From Rickettsiales bacterium (GTDB taxonomy: Bacteria; Pseudomonadota; Alphaproteobacteria; Rs-D84; CACZYB01), in contig JAITSG010000067.1 in assembly GCA_031288035.1 (NCBI GenBank), positions 1 to 18,384 of the forward strand: DNA of 18,384 nucleotides, read 5' to 3'. This document shows positions 7,085 to 13,345 of this stretch, one piece after another (the first letter of the stretch is position 1; each line of letters starts with the position of its first letter). The translations under genes were made by a program, and so were the position numbers. The notes under the pieces were generated by a model. The model had not been told where the DNA came from, ran no database searches, and worked only from the letters and a program-made list of their open reading frames with translations.

Positions 7085-7220
7085 GCACTGGGAAAGGTGC
7101 CGGGCTTCAAAAACCCGCATAGAAAACGCGCCGTCCGGCGCATCCCCCGAAAGGGGAGTCTTTGGCGTATGTCCAGGGAGAAATCCTAAAGGCCAGAGAG
7201 GTCATTTCTATGTGATTTTT
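7085..7220 (+). ncRNA. Candidate structured RNA or 5' leader of unknown class
   Basis: A 194-base gap between queH and the next gene holds several possible helices on the plus strand: GCGCC/GGCGC hairpin (7128-7132 with 7137-7141), UCCCC/GGGGA with a CGAAA loop (7143-7147 with 7153-7157), CGGG/CCCG (7101-7104 with 7114-7117), GGCC/GGUC (7191-7194 with 7200-7203) and a long-range 9-bp helix, 7117-7125 with 7205-7213, followed directly by GAUUUUUU. Further pairings, CUGG/CCAG (7088-7091 with 7173-7176) and GUGCC/GGCGU (7097-7101 with 7164-7168), would cross the long helix as a pseudoknot. It does not match tRNA, tmRNA, 6S, SRP RNA, or the cobalamin, glycine, TPP or c-di-GMP riboswitch motifs as I know them. 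It could be a free small RNA ending at the U-run, or an attenuating leader of the gene at 7265. Confidence 0.45.
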
Positions 7221-7264
7221 TGAACTCCCCGCCTTTTTCCGAAAACGAAGGAGAAGGGGGCAAA

Positions 7265-7852
7265 ATGCGCTATTTTTCATTGCTTATACTCGGAATGTTT
7301 TCCTCCTCCGGGGCCCGCGCGGCTTACCAATGCCTAAACTGTCCGCCCGGGGCATACGCCGACGCCGGAAGCACCGGAGCGTGCATAACCTGTCCCGCGA
7401 ATTATTACTGTCCCGGAGCCACGATAAGGATTGCGTGCCCGGCGGGAACTACGTCCGCGGCCGGGGCAATGTCGAAGAACGATTGCCGGATAGTGCAGAT
7501 CCCATCCGCCCCGGCAACCGGAGGATGTACCGCGACCAACCCAGTGGTGAAAGTGGATGGGGAATTTCTAAAAAACTACGATACCAGGGGCATAGATTAC
7601 TCGCTCTGGACCTGTTCGTCGGTTGGCAACAGCGCCGCAGCAACCGTGACGAATCTAGGAAACTGCGGTCCCGGGAAATATTGCTATTGCAGATTGCATG
7701 GCTCGAACGGATGGTCGGATAAATGGATTATGATGGCCGCAATAGCCACTGATACTGGGTGTGCAAGCGTATGTTCTACTCATTGCGACTTTACGAGACA
7801 GACTTACAACCCCCAATACATATGGCAGAATTACGTCGACGTGGCATGGTAG
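7265..7852 (+). CDS. Small secreted cysteine-rich protein with ephrin-receptor-like (GCC2/GCC3-type) module
   Basis: The 195 residues start with a clear signal peptide (MRYFSLLILGMFSSSGARA, cleavage before AYQC). Residues 20-75 hold CLNCPPGAYADAGSTGAC, then CPANYYCPGA, then CPAGTTSAAGA and DC, the Cys/Pro/Gly pattern of the GCC2_GCC3 or ephrin-receptor-like module best known from eukaryotic cell-surface proteins but also found in gut bacteria. The C-terminal 110 residues (including GCTATNP, WTCSSVG, GNCGPGKYCYCRLHG, GCASVCSTHCDF) keep a high Cys density without a family I recognise. The ATG at 7265 has an AAGGAG site about 10 nt upstream within a purine-rich run. The only promoter found lies before the candidate RNA, making that RNA its probable leader. 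A host-facing surface or secreted role is inferred only from composition. Confidence 0.75.
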   Translation: MRYFSLLILGMFSSSGARAAYQCLNCPPGAYADAGSTGACITCPANYYCPGATIRIACPAGTTSAAGAMSKNDCRIVQIPSAPATGGCTATNPVVKVDGEFLKNYDTRGIDYSLWTCSSVGNSAAATVTNLGNCGPGKYCYCRLHGSNGWSDKWIMMAAIATDTGCASVCSTHCDFTRQTYNPQYIWQNYVDVAW

Positions 7853-7869
7853 CGCCCGCATAAATCCCC

Positions 7870-7897
7870 TTGACAATCCGCGCGGAGCCTGTATAAT
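7870..7897 (+). promoter_or_regulatory. Promoter of rpsD
   Basis: TTGACA (7870-7875), 16-bp spacer, TATAAT (7892-7897): both boxes match consensus perfectly, as expected for a highly expressed ribosomal gene. It opens 17 bases after the preceding stop codon. Confidence 0.85.
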
Positions 7898-7903
7898 CCC
7901 GCC

Positions 7904-8033
7904 CGACGCCGAGAAAGAAGATGTGAGTAGGGCTCTCCTGCCCGATAAGCTTCTCGCCCTTGACTGGGACTATCGGGCAACCAGGCCGCAGCGGGCGTTG
8001 GAAACAGCCGCGGGGCCCGAAAAAGGAGCATTA
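7904..8033 (+). promoter_or_regulatory. Structured 5' leader of rpsD
   Basis: About 130 nt lie between the predicted transcription start and the rpsD ATG, long compared with the near-leaderless genes nearby. It contains a perfect 9-bp hairpin, TGCCCGATA (7939-7947) with TATCGGGCA (7971-7979), and a start-stop pair ATGTGA at 7921. S4 represses its own operon through mRNA binding in other bacteria; a similar role here is inferred. The ribosome site is AGGAG at 8024-8028. Confidence 0.45.
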
Positions 8034-8651
8034 ATGTCCAAAAGACTGTCTTCCAAGCACAAGCTTGACCGCCGTTATGGCGTGAACGTATGGGCAAAGC
8101 CCAAATCCCCCGTGAACAAGAGGAAGTACAAGCCCGGCCAGCACGGCCCCACCGCCCGCGTGAAGCAGACGGAGTACGGCCGCCAGCTCGCGGCGAAACA
8201 GCTCCTGAAGGGCTATTACGGGAACATTTCCGAGCGCAAGTTCCGCTCGTACTACGACGCGGCGCTCAAGGGCAGGGGCGACACGGCCCAGGGCATAGTC
8301 GGCCGGCTGGAAAGCCGCCTCGACGCCATAATATACCGCGCGAACTTCGCGCCGACCGTCTTCTCCGCGCGCCAGCTGGTGAGCCACGGGCACGTCCGCG
8401 TCAACGGGCGTCGCGTGACCATAGCGTCCTTCGCGGCGAAGCCCGGCGACGTCGTGGCCCTGGACGAGAGGGCGTGGAACATTCCTGCCGTGCTCCAGGC
8501 CGAGAACAACAAGGACCACGTTGTTCCGGAATACCTTTCCGTGGAGGCCAAGAAGAAGGCCGCGACGTTCGTGCGCGTCCCCGCGTTCGAGGAGGTTCCC
8601 TACCCTGTCCAGATGCAGCCGAACCTCATAGTCGAGTTCTATTCCAAATAG
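8034..8651 (+). CDS. rpsD: 30S ribosomal protein S4
   Basis: Primary 16S rRNA-binding protein that nucleates assembly of the 30S body and helps proofread decoding. The 205 residues match full-length alphaproteobacterial S4: MSKRLSSKHKLDRRYG at the start, NVWAKPKSPVNKRKYKPGQHG, LKGYYGNISERKFRSYY, RLESRLDAIIYRANFAPTVF, the S4 RNA-binding domain (ARQLVSHGHVRVNGRRV) and the end VPYPVQMQPNLIVEFYSK. The alphaproteobacterial type lacks the N-terminal four-Cys zinc knuckle and so does this one. An in-frame extension upstream is possible on paper, but AGGAG at 8024-8028 and the conserved MSKR start fix ATG 8034. Transcribed alone from its own consensus promoter and followed by a terminator, not in the alpha operon. 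Confidence 0.97.
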   Translation: MSKRLSSKHKLDRRYGVNVWAKPKSPVNKRKYKPGQHGPTARVKQTEYGRQLAAKQLLKGYYGNISERKFRSYYDAALKGRGDTAQGIVGRLESRLDAIIYRANFAPTVFSARQLVSHGHVRVNGRRVTIASFAAKPGDVVALDERAWNIPAVLQAENNKDHVVPEYLSVEAKKKAATFVRVPAFEEVPYPVQMQPNLIVEFYSK

Positions 8652-8658
8652 CGCAGAA

Positions 8659-8693
8659 GCGCCCCTCGAAGGGGGTTTGGCGGGGCTCGTTTT
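8659..8693 (+). terminator. Probable terminator after rpsD
   Basis: GCCCC (8661-8665) can pair with GGGGC (8682-8686), followed by TCGTTTTC; alternatively CCCCT (8662-8666) pairs with AGGGG (8670-8674), followed by GTTT. A second GC hairpin, CCCCGC/GCGGGG (8703-8708 with 8714-8719), follows without a T-run. Confidence 0.5.
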
Positions 8694-8744
8694 CAACGGC
8701 CGCCCCGCGCGAGGCGGGGTATGGTCTTTCCCGGTTCAATTTCC

Positions 8745-8773
8745 TTGACCTTGCGGCCGGCTTCCGCTATACT
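8745..8773 (+). promoter_or_regulatory. Promoter of the ruvB-thioesterase-ybgC-pilin operon
   Basis: TTGACC (8745-8750), 17-bp spacer, TATACT (8768-8773). The ATG at 8781 lies exactly 7 nt after the -10 box, predicting a leaderless mRNA. Confidence 0.75.
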
Positions 8774-8780
8774 TCCGCCC

Positions 8781-9812
8781 ATGGAAACCGAGCGCATAAT
8801 GACAGCCAAGCGCATGGACGAGGATCGCGAAAGCGTGCGCCCGCTCAAGCTTTCCGGCTTCGTAGGCCAGGATGGCATAAAGGAGAACCTGAAGGTTTTC
8901 ATAGATTCGGCCGTCAAGCGGGGCCGTCCGCTGGACCACTGCCTGCTCTACGGCCCGCCCGGGCTTGGCAAGACGACGCTCGCGGGGATAATCGCGAACG
9001 AGATGGGCGCTGGTTTCCGCTCTACCAGCGCGCCCATGTTCACGAAGGTCGGCGATCTGGCGGCGATATTCACCAACCTGGAGCAGGGCGACGTCCTGTT
9101 CATAGACGAGATTCACCGCCTTCCCGCGGCGGTGGAGGAGGTCCTCTATTCGGTGATGGAGGATTTCAAGCTCGACCTCATCATCGGCGAGGGGCCGGCC
9201 GCGCGCACGGTCAAGATCGACATAGTGCCGTTCACGCTTGTCGGCGCGACCACGCGCACGGGGCTTCTCTCCAATCCGCTGCGCGAGCGTTTCGGGATTC
9301 CGCTCGGGCTCGGATTCTATTCGCCCGCCGACCTTGCCGCGATAATCCGGCGCTCGGCCGAGATTTTGGGGATAAGGCTCGACGCCGGCGGGGCGGACAC
9401 GATCGCCGCGCGCTCCCGCGGGACGCCGCGCATAGCCAACCGGCTTTTGCGGCGCGTGCGCGATTTCGCGATAGCCGGGGGCAGGGAGCTCATCGACGCG
9501 GGGCTCGCCGACGATTCGCTGGCCAGGCTTTCGGTGGACGCCTCCGGCCTGGACGCGCTCGACCGCCGGTACCTGTCGCTGATAGTCGAGAACTACGGCG
9601 GCGGTCCGGTGGGGATAGAGACTCTCTCCGCGCTTTTGTCCGAGGACGCGGGGACCATAGAGGACGTGATAGAGCCGTACCTGCTCCAGACCGGGCTGCT
9701 GCAGCGCACTCCGCGCGGCCGCGTGATAACGGCGAAGGCCTGCCGGCACCTCGGGCTGGACGGCAAATTTGGAAAAAATGAATTTGGAAAAAAGGAGGGC
9801 ATGCTGATATGA
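8781..9812 (+). CDS. ruvB: Holliday junction branch-migration helicase RuvB
   Basis: Hexameric AAA+ motor that drives branch migration of Holliday junctions with RuvA, before RuvC resolves them. The 343 residues show: Walker A GPPGLGKTT (58-66), Walker B LFIDE (106-110), sensor 1 GATTRT (155-160), arginine finger in NPLRERFG (165-172), a sensor-2 region RGTPRIANRLLRR, and the C-terminal winged helix (GGGPVGIETLSALLSEDAGT to RVITAKACRHLGL). Length is typical. The N-terminus METERIMTA aligns with the family's usual start, supporting ATG 8781 despite the absence of a ribosome site. ruvA and ruvC are not next to it. Its stop overlaps the next start (ATGA), so the downstream thioesterase is translationally coupled. 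Confidence 0.97.
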   Translation: METERIMTAKRMDEDRESVRPLKLSGFVGQDGIKENLKVFIDSAVKRGRPLDHCLLYGPPGLGKTTLAGIIANEMGAGFRSTSAPMFTKVGDLAAIFTNLEQGDVLFIDEIHRLPAAVEEVLYSVMEDFKLDLIIGEGPAARTVKIDIVPFTLVGATTRTGLLSNPLRERFGIPLGLGFYSPADLAAIIRRSAEILGIRLDAGGADTIAARSRGTPRIANRLLRRVRDFAIAGGRELIDAGLADDSLARLSVDASGLDALDRRYLSLIVENYGGGPVGIETLSALLSEDAGTIEDVIEPYLLQTGLLQRTPRGRVITAKACRHLGLDGKFGKNEFGKKEGMLI

Positions 9813-10207
9813 CCGGAAAACTTACGAGGGAATCTCTCATCGGGCAGAAGATGGAGGCCGTGCACTGGATCCAGACGCAGGATTTGAATCCGTACGGGTT
9901 CGCGTTCGGCGGGATGATAATGAGCAAGTTCGACGAGATCGCGACGCTCCTCGCGGTACAGGCCACGACCCGCAACTGCGTGACGGCGCACGTGAACGCC
10001 GTGGATTTCAAGTGCCCGATAATGCTCGGCGACATGCTCAAGCTCAAGGCCGAGATAGTGGACGTCGGCCGCGCGTCGATAAGGATAGCGGTCGGCATGT
10101 ACAAGTGGTCCAGGTCCGACGCCAAGGAGACTCTGGTGTCGCCGCCCTCCGTGATAGTCATGGTGTGCATGGACGAAAGTTTCAAGCCGACTCCGATACT
10201 GGGATGA
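9809..10207 (+). CDS. Hotdog-fold acyl-CoA thioesterase (YciA/BFIT-like)
   Basis: Predicted to hydrolyse acyl-CoA thioesters in the cytosol. The 132-residue protein has the family core: DLNPYGFAFGGMIMSKFDE (25-43), in which Asp42 of GGxxMxxxDE is the probable catalytic acid, then AHVNAVDFKCPIMLGDMLKLK and VGRASIRIAVGMYKW, the paired strands of the hotdog fold. Start ATG overlaps the ruvB stop by four bases and has a GGAGGG site 7 nt upstream (9794-9799) inside ruvB. It sits between ruvB and ybgC, where most alphaproteobacteria have no extra gene, giving two consecutive hotdog thioesterases of different subfamilies. Chain-length preference cannot be read from the sequence. Confidence 0.85.
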   Translation: MTGKLTRESLIGQKMEAVHWIQTQDLNPYGFAFGGMIMSKFDEIATLLAVQATTRNCVTAHVNAVDFKCPIMLGDMLKLKAEIVDVGRASIRIAVGMYKWSRSDAKETLVSPPSVIVMVCMDESFKPTPILG

Positions 10208-10211
10208 TGCC

Positions 10212-10631
10212 ATGGATATAAAAGCGAACTTCGGGACTATAAGGGACGGCGTGCACCGCTTTCCGGCGCACGTGTACTACAACCACACGGACGCCGGCGG
10301 CATAATGTACTATGCGAACTACCTGCGCGTGGCCGAGGAGGCCAGGTGCGCGCAGTTCAGGCTCCTCGGCATAACGGGCGGGCCGGAGCGCGGCGATTTC
10401 GTCGTGCGCTCGTGCCGCGCGGAGTATATAAGGTCGGCCAGGCTCGGCGACGACCTTGTGGTCGAGAGCAAGTACGTCAAGGTAGGGCGCGCCTCCGCCG
10501 ACATAGTGCAGAAGTTCTATAACGAGGGCGAGCTCATCACCCAGATTGAGATAAAGGTCGTGTTCGTGAGCCTGAAGGGCGTTCCGACGCCAGTGCCGAT
10601 ACCGCCGGAGATAAGGGAGAAGCTGAAATGA
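10212..10631 (+). CDS. ybgC: YbgC-type acyl-CoA thioesterase (Tol-Pal associated)
   Basis: Hotdog thioesterase normally co-transcribed with tolQRAB-pal; E. coli YbgC acts on acyl-CoA or acyl-ACP and is linked to phospholipid metabolism. The 139 residues have the 4HBT signature VYYNHTDAGGIMYYANYLR (21-39) with catalytic Asp27, followed by EEARCAQFRLLG and the conserved strands FVVRSCRAEYIRSARLGDDL and VGRASADIVQKFY. The ruvB-ybgC order is the conserved alphaproteobacterial arrangement, but tolQ does not follow; a pilin-like gene and virD4 do. The start at ATG 10212 lies 4 bases after the previous stop with only a weak GGGA site. Its stop overlaps the pilin start (ATGA). Confidence 0.9.
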   Translation: MDIKANFGTIRDGVHRFPAHVYYNHTDAGGIMYYANYLRVAEEARCAQFRLLGITGGPERGDFVVRSCRAEYIRSARLGDDLVVESKYVKVGRASADIVQKFYNEGELITQIEIKVVFVSLKGVPTPVPIPPEIREKLK

Positions 10632-11089
10632 CTATGCAGGATTCGGGCGCCTCCATGTTCGAGACCGTGGCCGCGGCCTCTTTGTCGCTGTGCCTGGTGG
10701 CCGGCGCGGTGGCGATATACAACCGGAACAACGCGACTGTGCGCCGCACGCGCTTCATAGAGCAGCTTGGCGAGATAGGGGAGAGGATGCAGAGGATATT
10801 CTACGGCCAGAACATCCAGACGACCGACGACGCGATAAAGGGCCTGGCAGTGCACGGCGTGTCCCTGCGCGATCCGTGGGACGTCGAGATGACCGTCGAG
10901 AAGGTTGAGAACTGCATCGCCGTAACGGCGCACGGTCTCTCGGACGGCGACTGCGCGTATCTCAGGAAGCAGGCGCCGAGCCCGTGTTCGCCCGCGGTGG
11001 TGAACGACCTTCCGGAATCCGGGGAGTGCGCGTCCGGATCGAACGACCTGTCCGTTTATTTCAGCGCCCGGATGCGCCACGGCGGTTGA
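10628..11089 (+). CDS. Type IV pilin-like (PilS/prepilin) protein
   Basis: The 153 residues begin with a short leader ending MTMQDSG, then ASMFETVAAASLSLCLVAGAVAIYNR. Cleavage after Gly7 would give a mature protein with Glu at position +5, the hallmark of substrates of the type IV prepilin peptidase, followed by one hydrophobic helix (12-30). The C-terminal half has four cysteines (in NCIAV, GDCAY, SPCSP, GECAS), as in type IVb pilins, where a disulfide closes the D-region. The first residue of the mature protein is Ala rather than Phe/Met, seen in some PilS-like and pseudopilin proteins. Overlaps ybgC by four bases with AGGGAG 8 nt upstream. The virD4 promoter begins inside its stop codon. 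It may be a thin-pilus subunit or T4SS accessory; the assembly genes are not in the window. Confidence 0.7.
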   Translation: MTMQDSGASMFETVAAASLSLCLVAGAVAIYNRNNATVRRTRFIEQLGEIGERMQRIFYGQNIQTTDDAIKGLAVHGVSLRDPWDVEMTVEKVENCIAVTAHGLSDGDCAYLRKQAPSPCSPAVVNDLPESGECASGSNDLSVYFSARMRHGG

Positions 11090-11114
11090 CGCGCCCCGCG
11101 ATTCATGCTATACT
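11086..11114 (+). promoter_or_regulatory. Promoter of virD4
   Basis: TTGACG (11086-11091), 17-bp spacer, TATACT (11109-11114). The -35 box contains the stop codon of the pilin gene (TGA, 11087-11089). Transcription should begin near 11121, leaving a leader of about 11 nt with a GGGGGAG ribosome site. Confidence 0.75.
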
Positions 11115-11131
11115 TCCGTCGGGGGAGATGC

Positions 11132-13270
11132 ATGGCGTTCCTAGGCAAATTGTTCGACGACGACGCCACTGGCGAGCACCATCGCGCCGCAAGGTGGCTT
11201 ATGATCGCGTTCGTGATACAGGGCGTCGTGACCTGGGCCGCGTGCATACTGTCGTTTCCGCTGTCGTACATAGTGGAGCGCGGGTGGGATTTTTCGCGCC
11301 TGTACGACAAGAAGGTCCTGGAATACTTCGACTTCATCGTGCGCACCGGGGGCTTCGGCGTCCTGTTCAGCTATTACTGGTGGGGCCTGGCCTACGTCGC
11401 GGGCAAGACCGCGAGCATAATCCCGGTGCTTCCGCTCGCCTCCATTCCGGTGGTGGAGGTGATGCTCCGCGGGCTCAACCCCTACAACACCGTCTGGAAT
11501 CCGGCCGAGGACGCGCGCGTGGCCGAGGACAGGATAATCAAGAAGATGGACGGCATAATCACCACGGCCAAGGAGGGGCTGATGATAGTGCTGGGCACGT
11601 GGAAGGGGAAGTTCCTGAAGCTCAGGGAGACGCTGTCCGTCCTGTGCTTCGCGCCGCCCGGCACCGGAAAGTCCACGGCCGTCGTCATACCGACGATATT
11701 CGAATGCGACACCGTCTCCATGATAGTCAACGATCCGAAGCCGGAGCTGTGCTACATAACGTCGGGATACCGCTCGCGCGTCGGGCCGGTGTTCATAATC
11801 AACTGGGGACAGGAGGACGAGCCGGACAAAGGCGTGTTCTATCCGTCGTGGAATCCGCTTTCCCCCGGCACCATTCCGACGAACGAAGCCGAGCGCGACA
11901 TGTACATCGACTCTATGGTCAACGTGTTCGTGCAGGATCCGAAGGGCTCGACCAGCGATCCGCACTGGACCAACACCGGCCGCGCCGCGCTGTCGGGCTT
12001 CCTCAACTTCATAGTGTCCAAGGTCGAGAAGGCCCTCGCGAACGACTATTTCTTCGGCAAGATGAGGGACGGCGCGTTCACGGTCGAGGACGCGGCGAGC
12101 CTCGAGGAATACTACCTGGACATGAAGGACAGCTATTCCCGCGGCGCACTCACCCTTCTGCGCGATGGGAAGCTCAGCGCCAAGAACTACGTGGCCATAG
12201 GCACGTGGCAGAACATCCCGAAACCATGGATAGGCATGGAGCCGAGCATCCCCATGATGATCGACTGGATCACGGAATCCCAGATAAACATCACCGAGGA
12301 CGTGAGGAGGCGCAAGGAGAGCGGCGACCAGATGGCGGCCCTTGCCGATCCGATGAAGGAGATGCTGGACGCCTGCGTGGCGGAGGCGAGCCACTACGGC
12401 TACGCCCAGCGTTCGATAACCGAGCTCGCGCAGCTGGCGGCCACTCCGGACAAGGAGCGCGGCTCCATCATGTCCACGGCGCTTACCGGCGTGAACATAT
12501 TCAAGAACCGCGCCGTGCGCCAGAGGACGAAGCGGAGCGACTTCACCTTCCGCGACCTGCGCGGCATGGTCGACCCGAAGGACGGCAAGATAAAGCCGGT
12601 CACCATATACCTGTCCGTCAACCAGACCGACGCCCGCGCGCTTGGCGTCATAACCGGCGTGTTCGTCGAGCTCATGTCCAACTATCTTGTCTCCACCCCG
12701 CCGAACAAGGTCCTGGACAAGAAGGGGACGGCTGCCGGGCCATATCCGATACTGTTCGTCCTGGACGAATTCCCGCAGATGCCGAAGCTCCAGGCGGTCA
12801 TAGACGGCCCCGCGATGGGCCGCGGCATGAAGGTCTCCTACCTGCTTATAGCGCAGGACCTGGCCCAGGTAGCCATAGGCTACGGGAACGAGCAGTATAT
12901 AGAGACCCTCATGTCCACGACAGCTATAAAGATACTGCTGACCCAGAACAATGACAAGATAGCGGCCAGGTTCTCCGATGCCGTGGGCACCATGGCCATA
13001 GTGGGCAGTATAGCCAAGGATAACACCGCGCACGCGGCGTTCGACGTCAAGGAGGAGTTGTCGTCGAGCAAGAAGGCGGCCATGTCGAGCGCGAAGATCC
13101 GCGGTTTGAAGTTCGACCAGCAGCTGGTCATAGTCCAGGGCTTCCCTAAGAACCCGGTCATCGCCGGAAGCCCGAGGTACTACCTCGACCCGAAGCTTTT
13201 GGCCAAGTCGAAGATTCCGCCCGCGCCCGCCCTGCCGCCGTGGCTCAACCGGCATCATGTCGAGGGCTGA
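11132..13270 (+). CDS. virD4: VirD4/TraG-family type IV secretion coupling ATPase
   Basis: Inner-membrane hexameric ATPase that brings substrates (relaxase-DNA or effector proteins) to a type IV secretion channel. The 712 residues comprise two or three N-terminal membrane helices (about 22-44, 72-90, possibly 96-112) and a cytoplasmic RecA-like domain: Walker A APPGTGKS (174-181), VNDPKPEL (199-206, a TraG/VirD4 signature), YPSWNPLSP, HWTNTGRAALSGFLNFI, Walker B LFVLDEF (541-547) and LLIAQDLAQ (about 570). An inserted segment between the Walker motifs fits the all-alpha domain of the family. The C-terminus is short and Pro-rich (PPAPALPPW). The ATG at 11132 is chosen because an earlier in-frame ATG at 11105 lies within the promoter. 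No relaxase or other VirB genes are present, so whether it serves conjugation or protein export is open. Confidence 0.92.
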   Translation: MAFLGKLFDDDATGEHHRAARWLMIAFVIQGVVTWAACILSFPLSYIVERGWDFSRLYDKKVLEYFDFIVRTGGFGVLFSYYWWGLAYVAGKTASIIPVLPLASIPVVEVMLRGLNPYNTVWNPAEDARVAEDRIIKKMDGIITTAKEGLMIVLGTWKGKFLKLRETLSVLCFAPPGTGKSTAVVIPTIFECDTVSMIVNDPKPELCYITSGYRSRVGPVFIINWGQEDEPDKGVFYPSWNPLSPGTIPTNEAERDMYIDSMVNVFVQDPKGSTSDPHWTNTGRAALSGFLNFIVSKVEKALANDYFFGKMRDGAFTVEDAASLEEYYLDMKDSYSRGALTLLRDGKLSAKNYVAIGTWQNIPKPWIGMEPSIPMMIDWITESQINITEDVRRRKESGDQMAALADPMKEMLDACVAEASHYGYAQRSITELAQLAATPDKERGSIMSTALTGVNIFKNRAVRQRTKRSDFTFRDLRGMVDPKDGKIKPVTIYLSVNQTDARALGVITGVFVELMSNYLVSTPPNKVLDKKGTAAGPYPILFVLDEFPQMPKLQAVIDGPAMGRGMKVSYLLIAQDLAQVAIGYGNEQYIETLMSTTAIKILLTQNNDKIAARFSDAVGTMAIVGSIAKDNTAHAAFDVKEELSSSKKAAMSSAKIRGLKFDQQLVIVQGFPKNPVIAGSPRYYLDPKLLAKSKIPPAPALPPWLNRHHVEG

Positions 13271-13295
13271 TTATATTCCCTCCTGCGGCTGGCGC

Positions 13296-13324
13296 TTGAC
13301 TTGGGGGCCGCCGCGTGGTAGACT
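13296..13324 (+). promoter_or_regulatory. Promoter of the SIMPL-type lipoprotein gene
   Basis: TTGACT (13296-13301), 17-bp spacer, TAGACT (13319-13324). AGGAGG at 13331-13336 and the ATG at 13346 follow. Confidence 0.65.
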
Positions 13325-13345
13325 TCTTAAAGGAGGGCAAAGAAG

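Noticed and set aside
7081..7180. tRNA-Sec, because of CUUCAAA in a GGG/CCC hairpin
   Set aside because: No 8-bp acceptor stem, T arm with GGUUCRA or CCA end could be assembled around it.
7761..8033. In-frame upstream extension of rpsD
   Set aside because: It runs through the previous gene, the consensus promoter and the leader; S4 has a conserved MSKR start preceded by AGGAG.
11105..11131. Upstream in-frame ATG of virD4 at 11105
   Set aside because: It lies in the promoter spacer; the ATG at 11132 has a GGGGGAG site.
11141..13258. 705-codon open frame opposite virD4 and a 656-codon plus-strand frame at 10984-12954
   Set aside because: Both overlap virD4, whose Walker A/B and TraG motifs are unmistakable; their translations have no recognisable motif and skewed composition.
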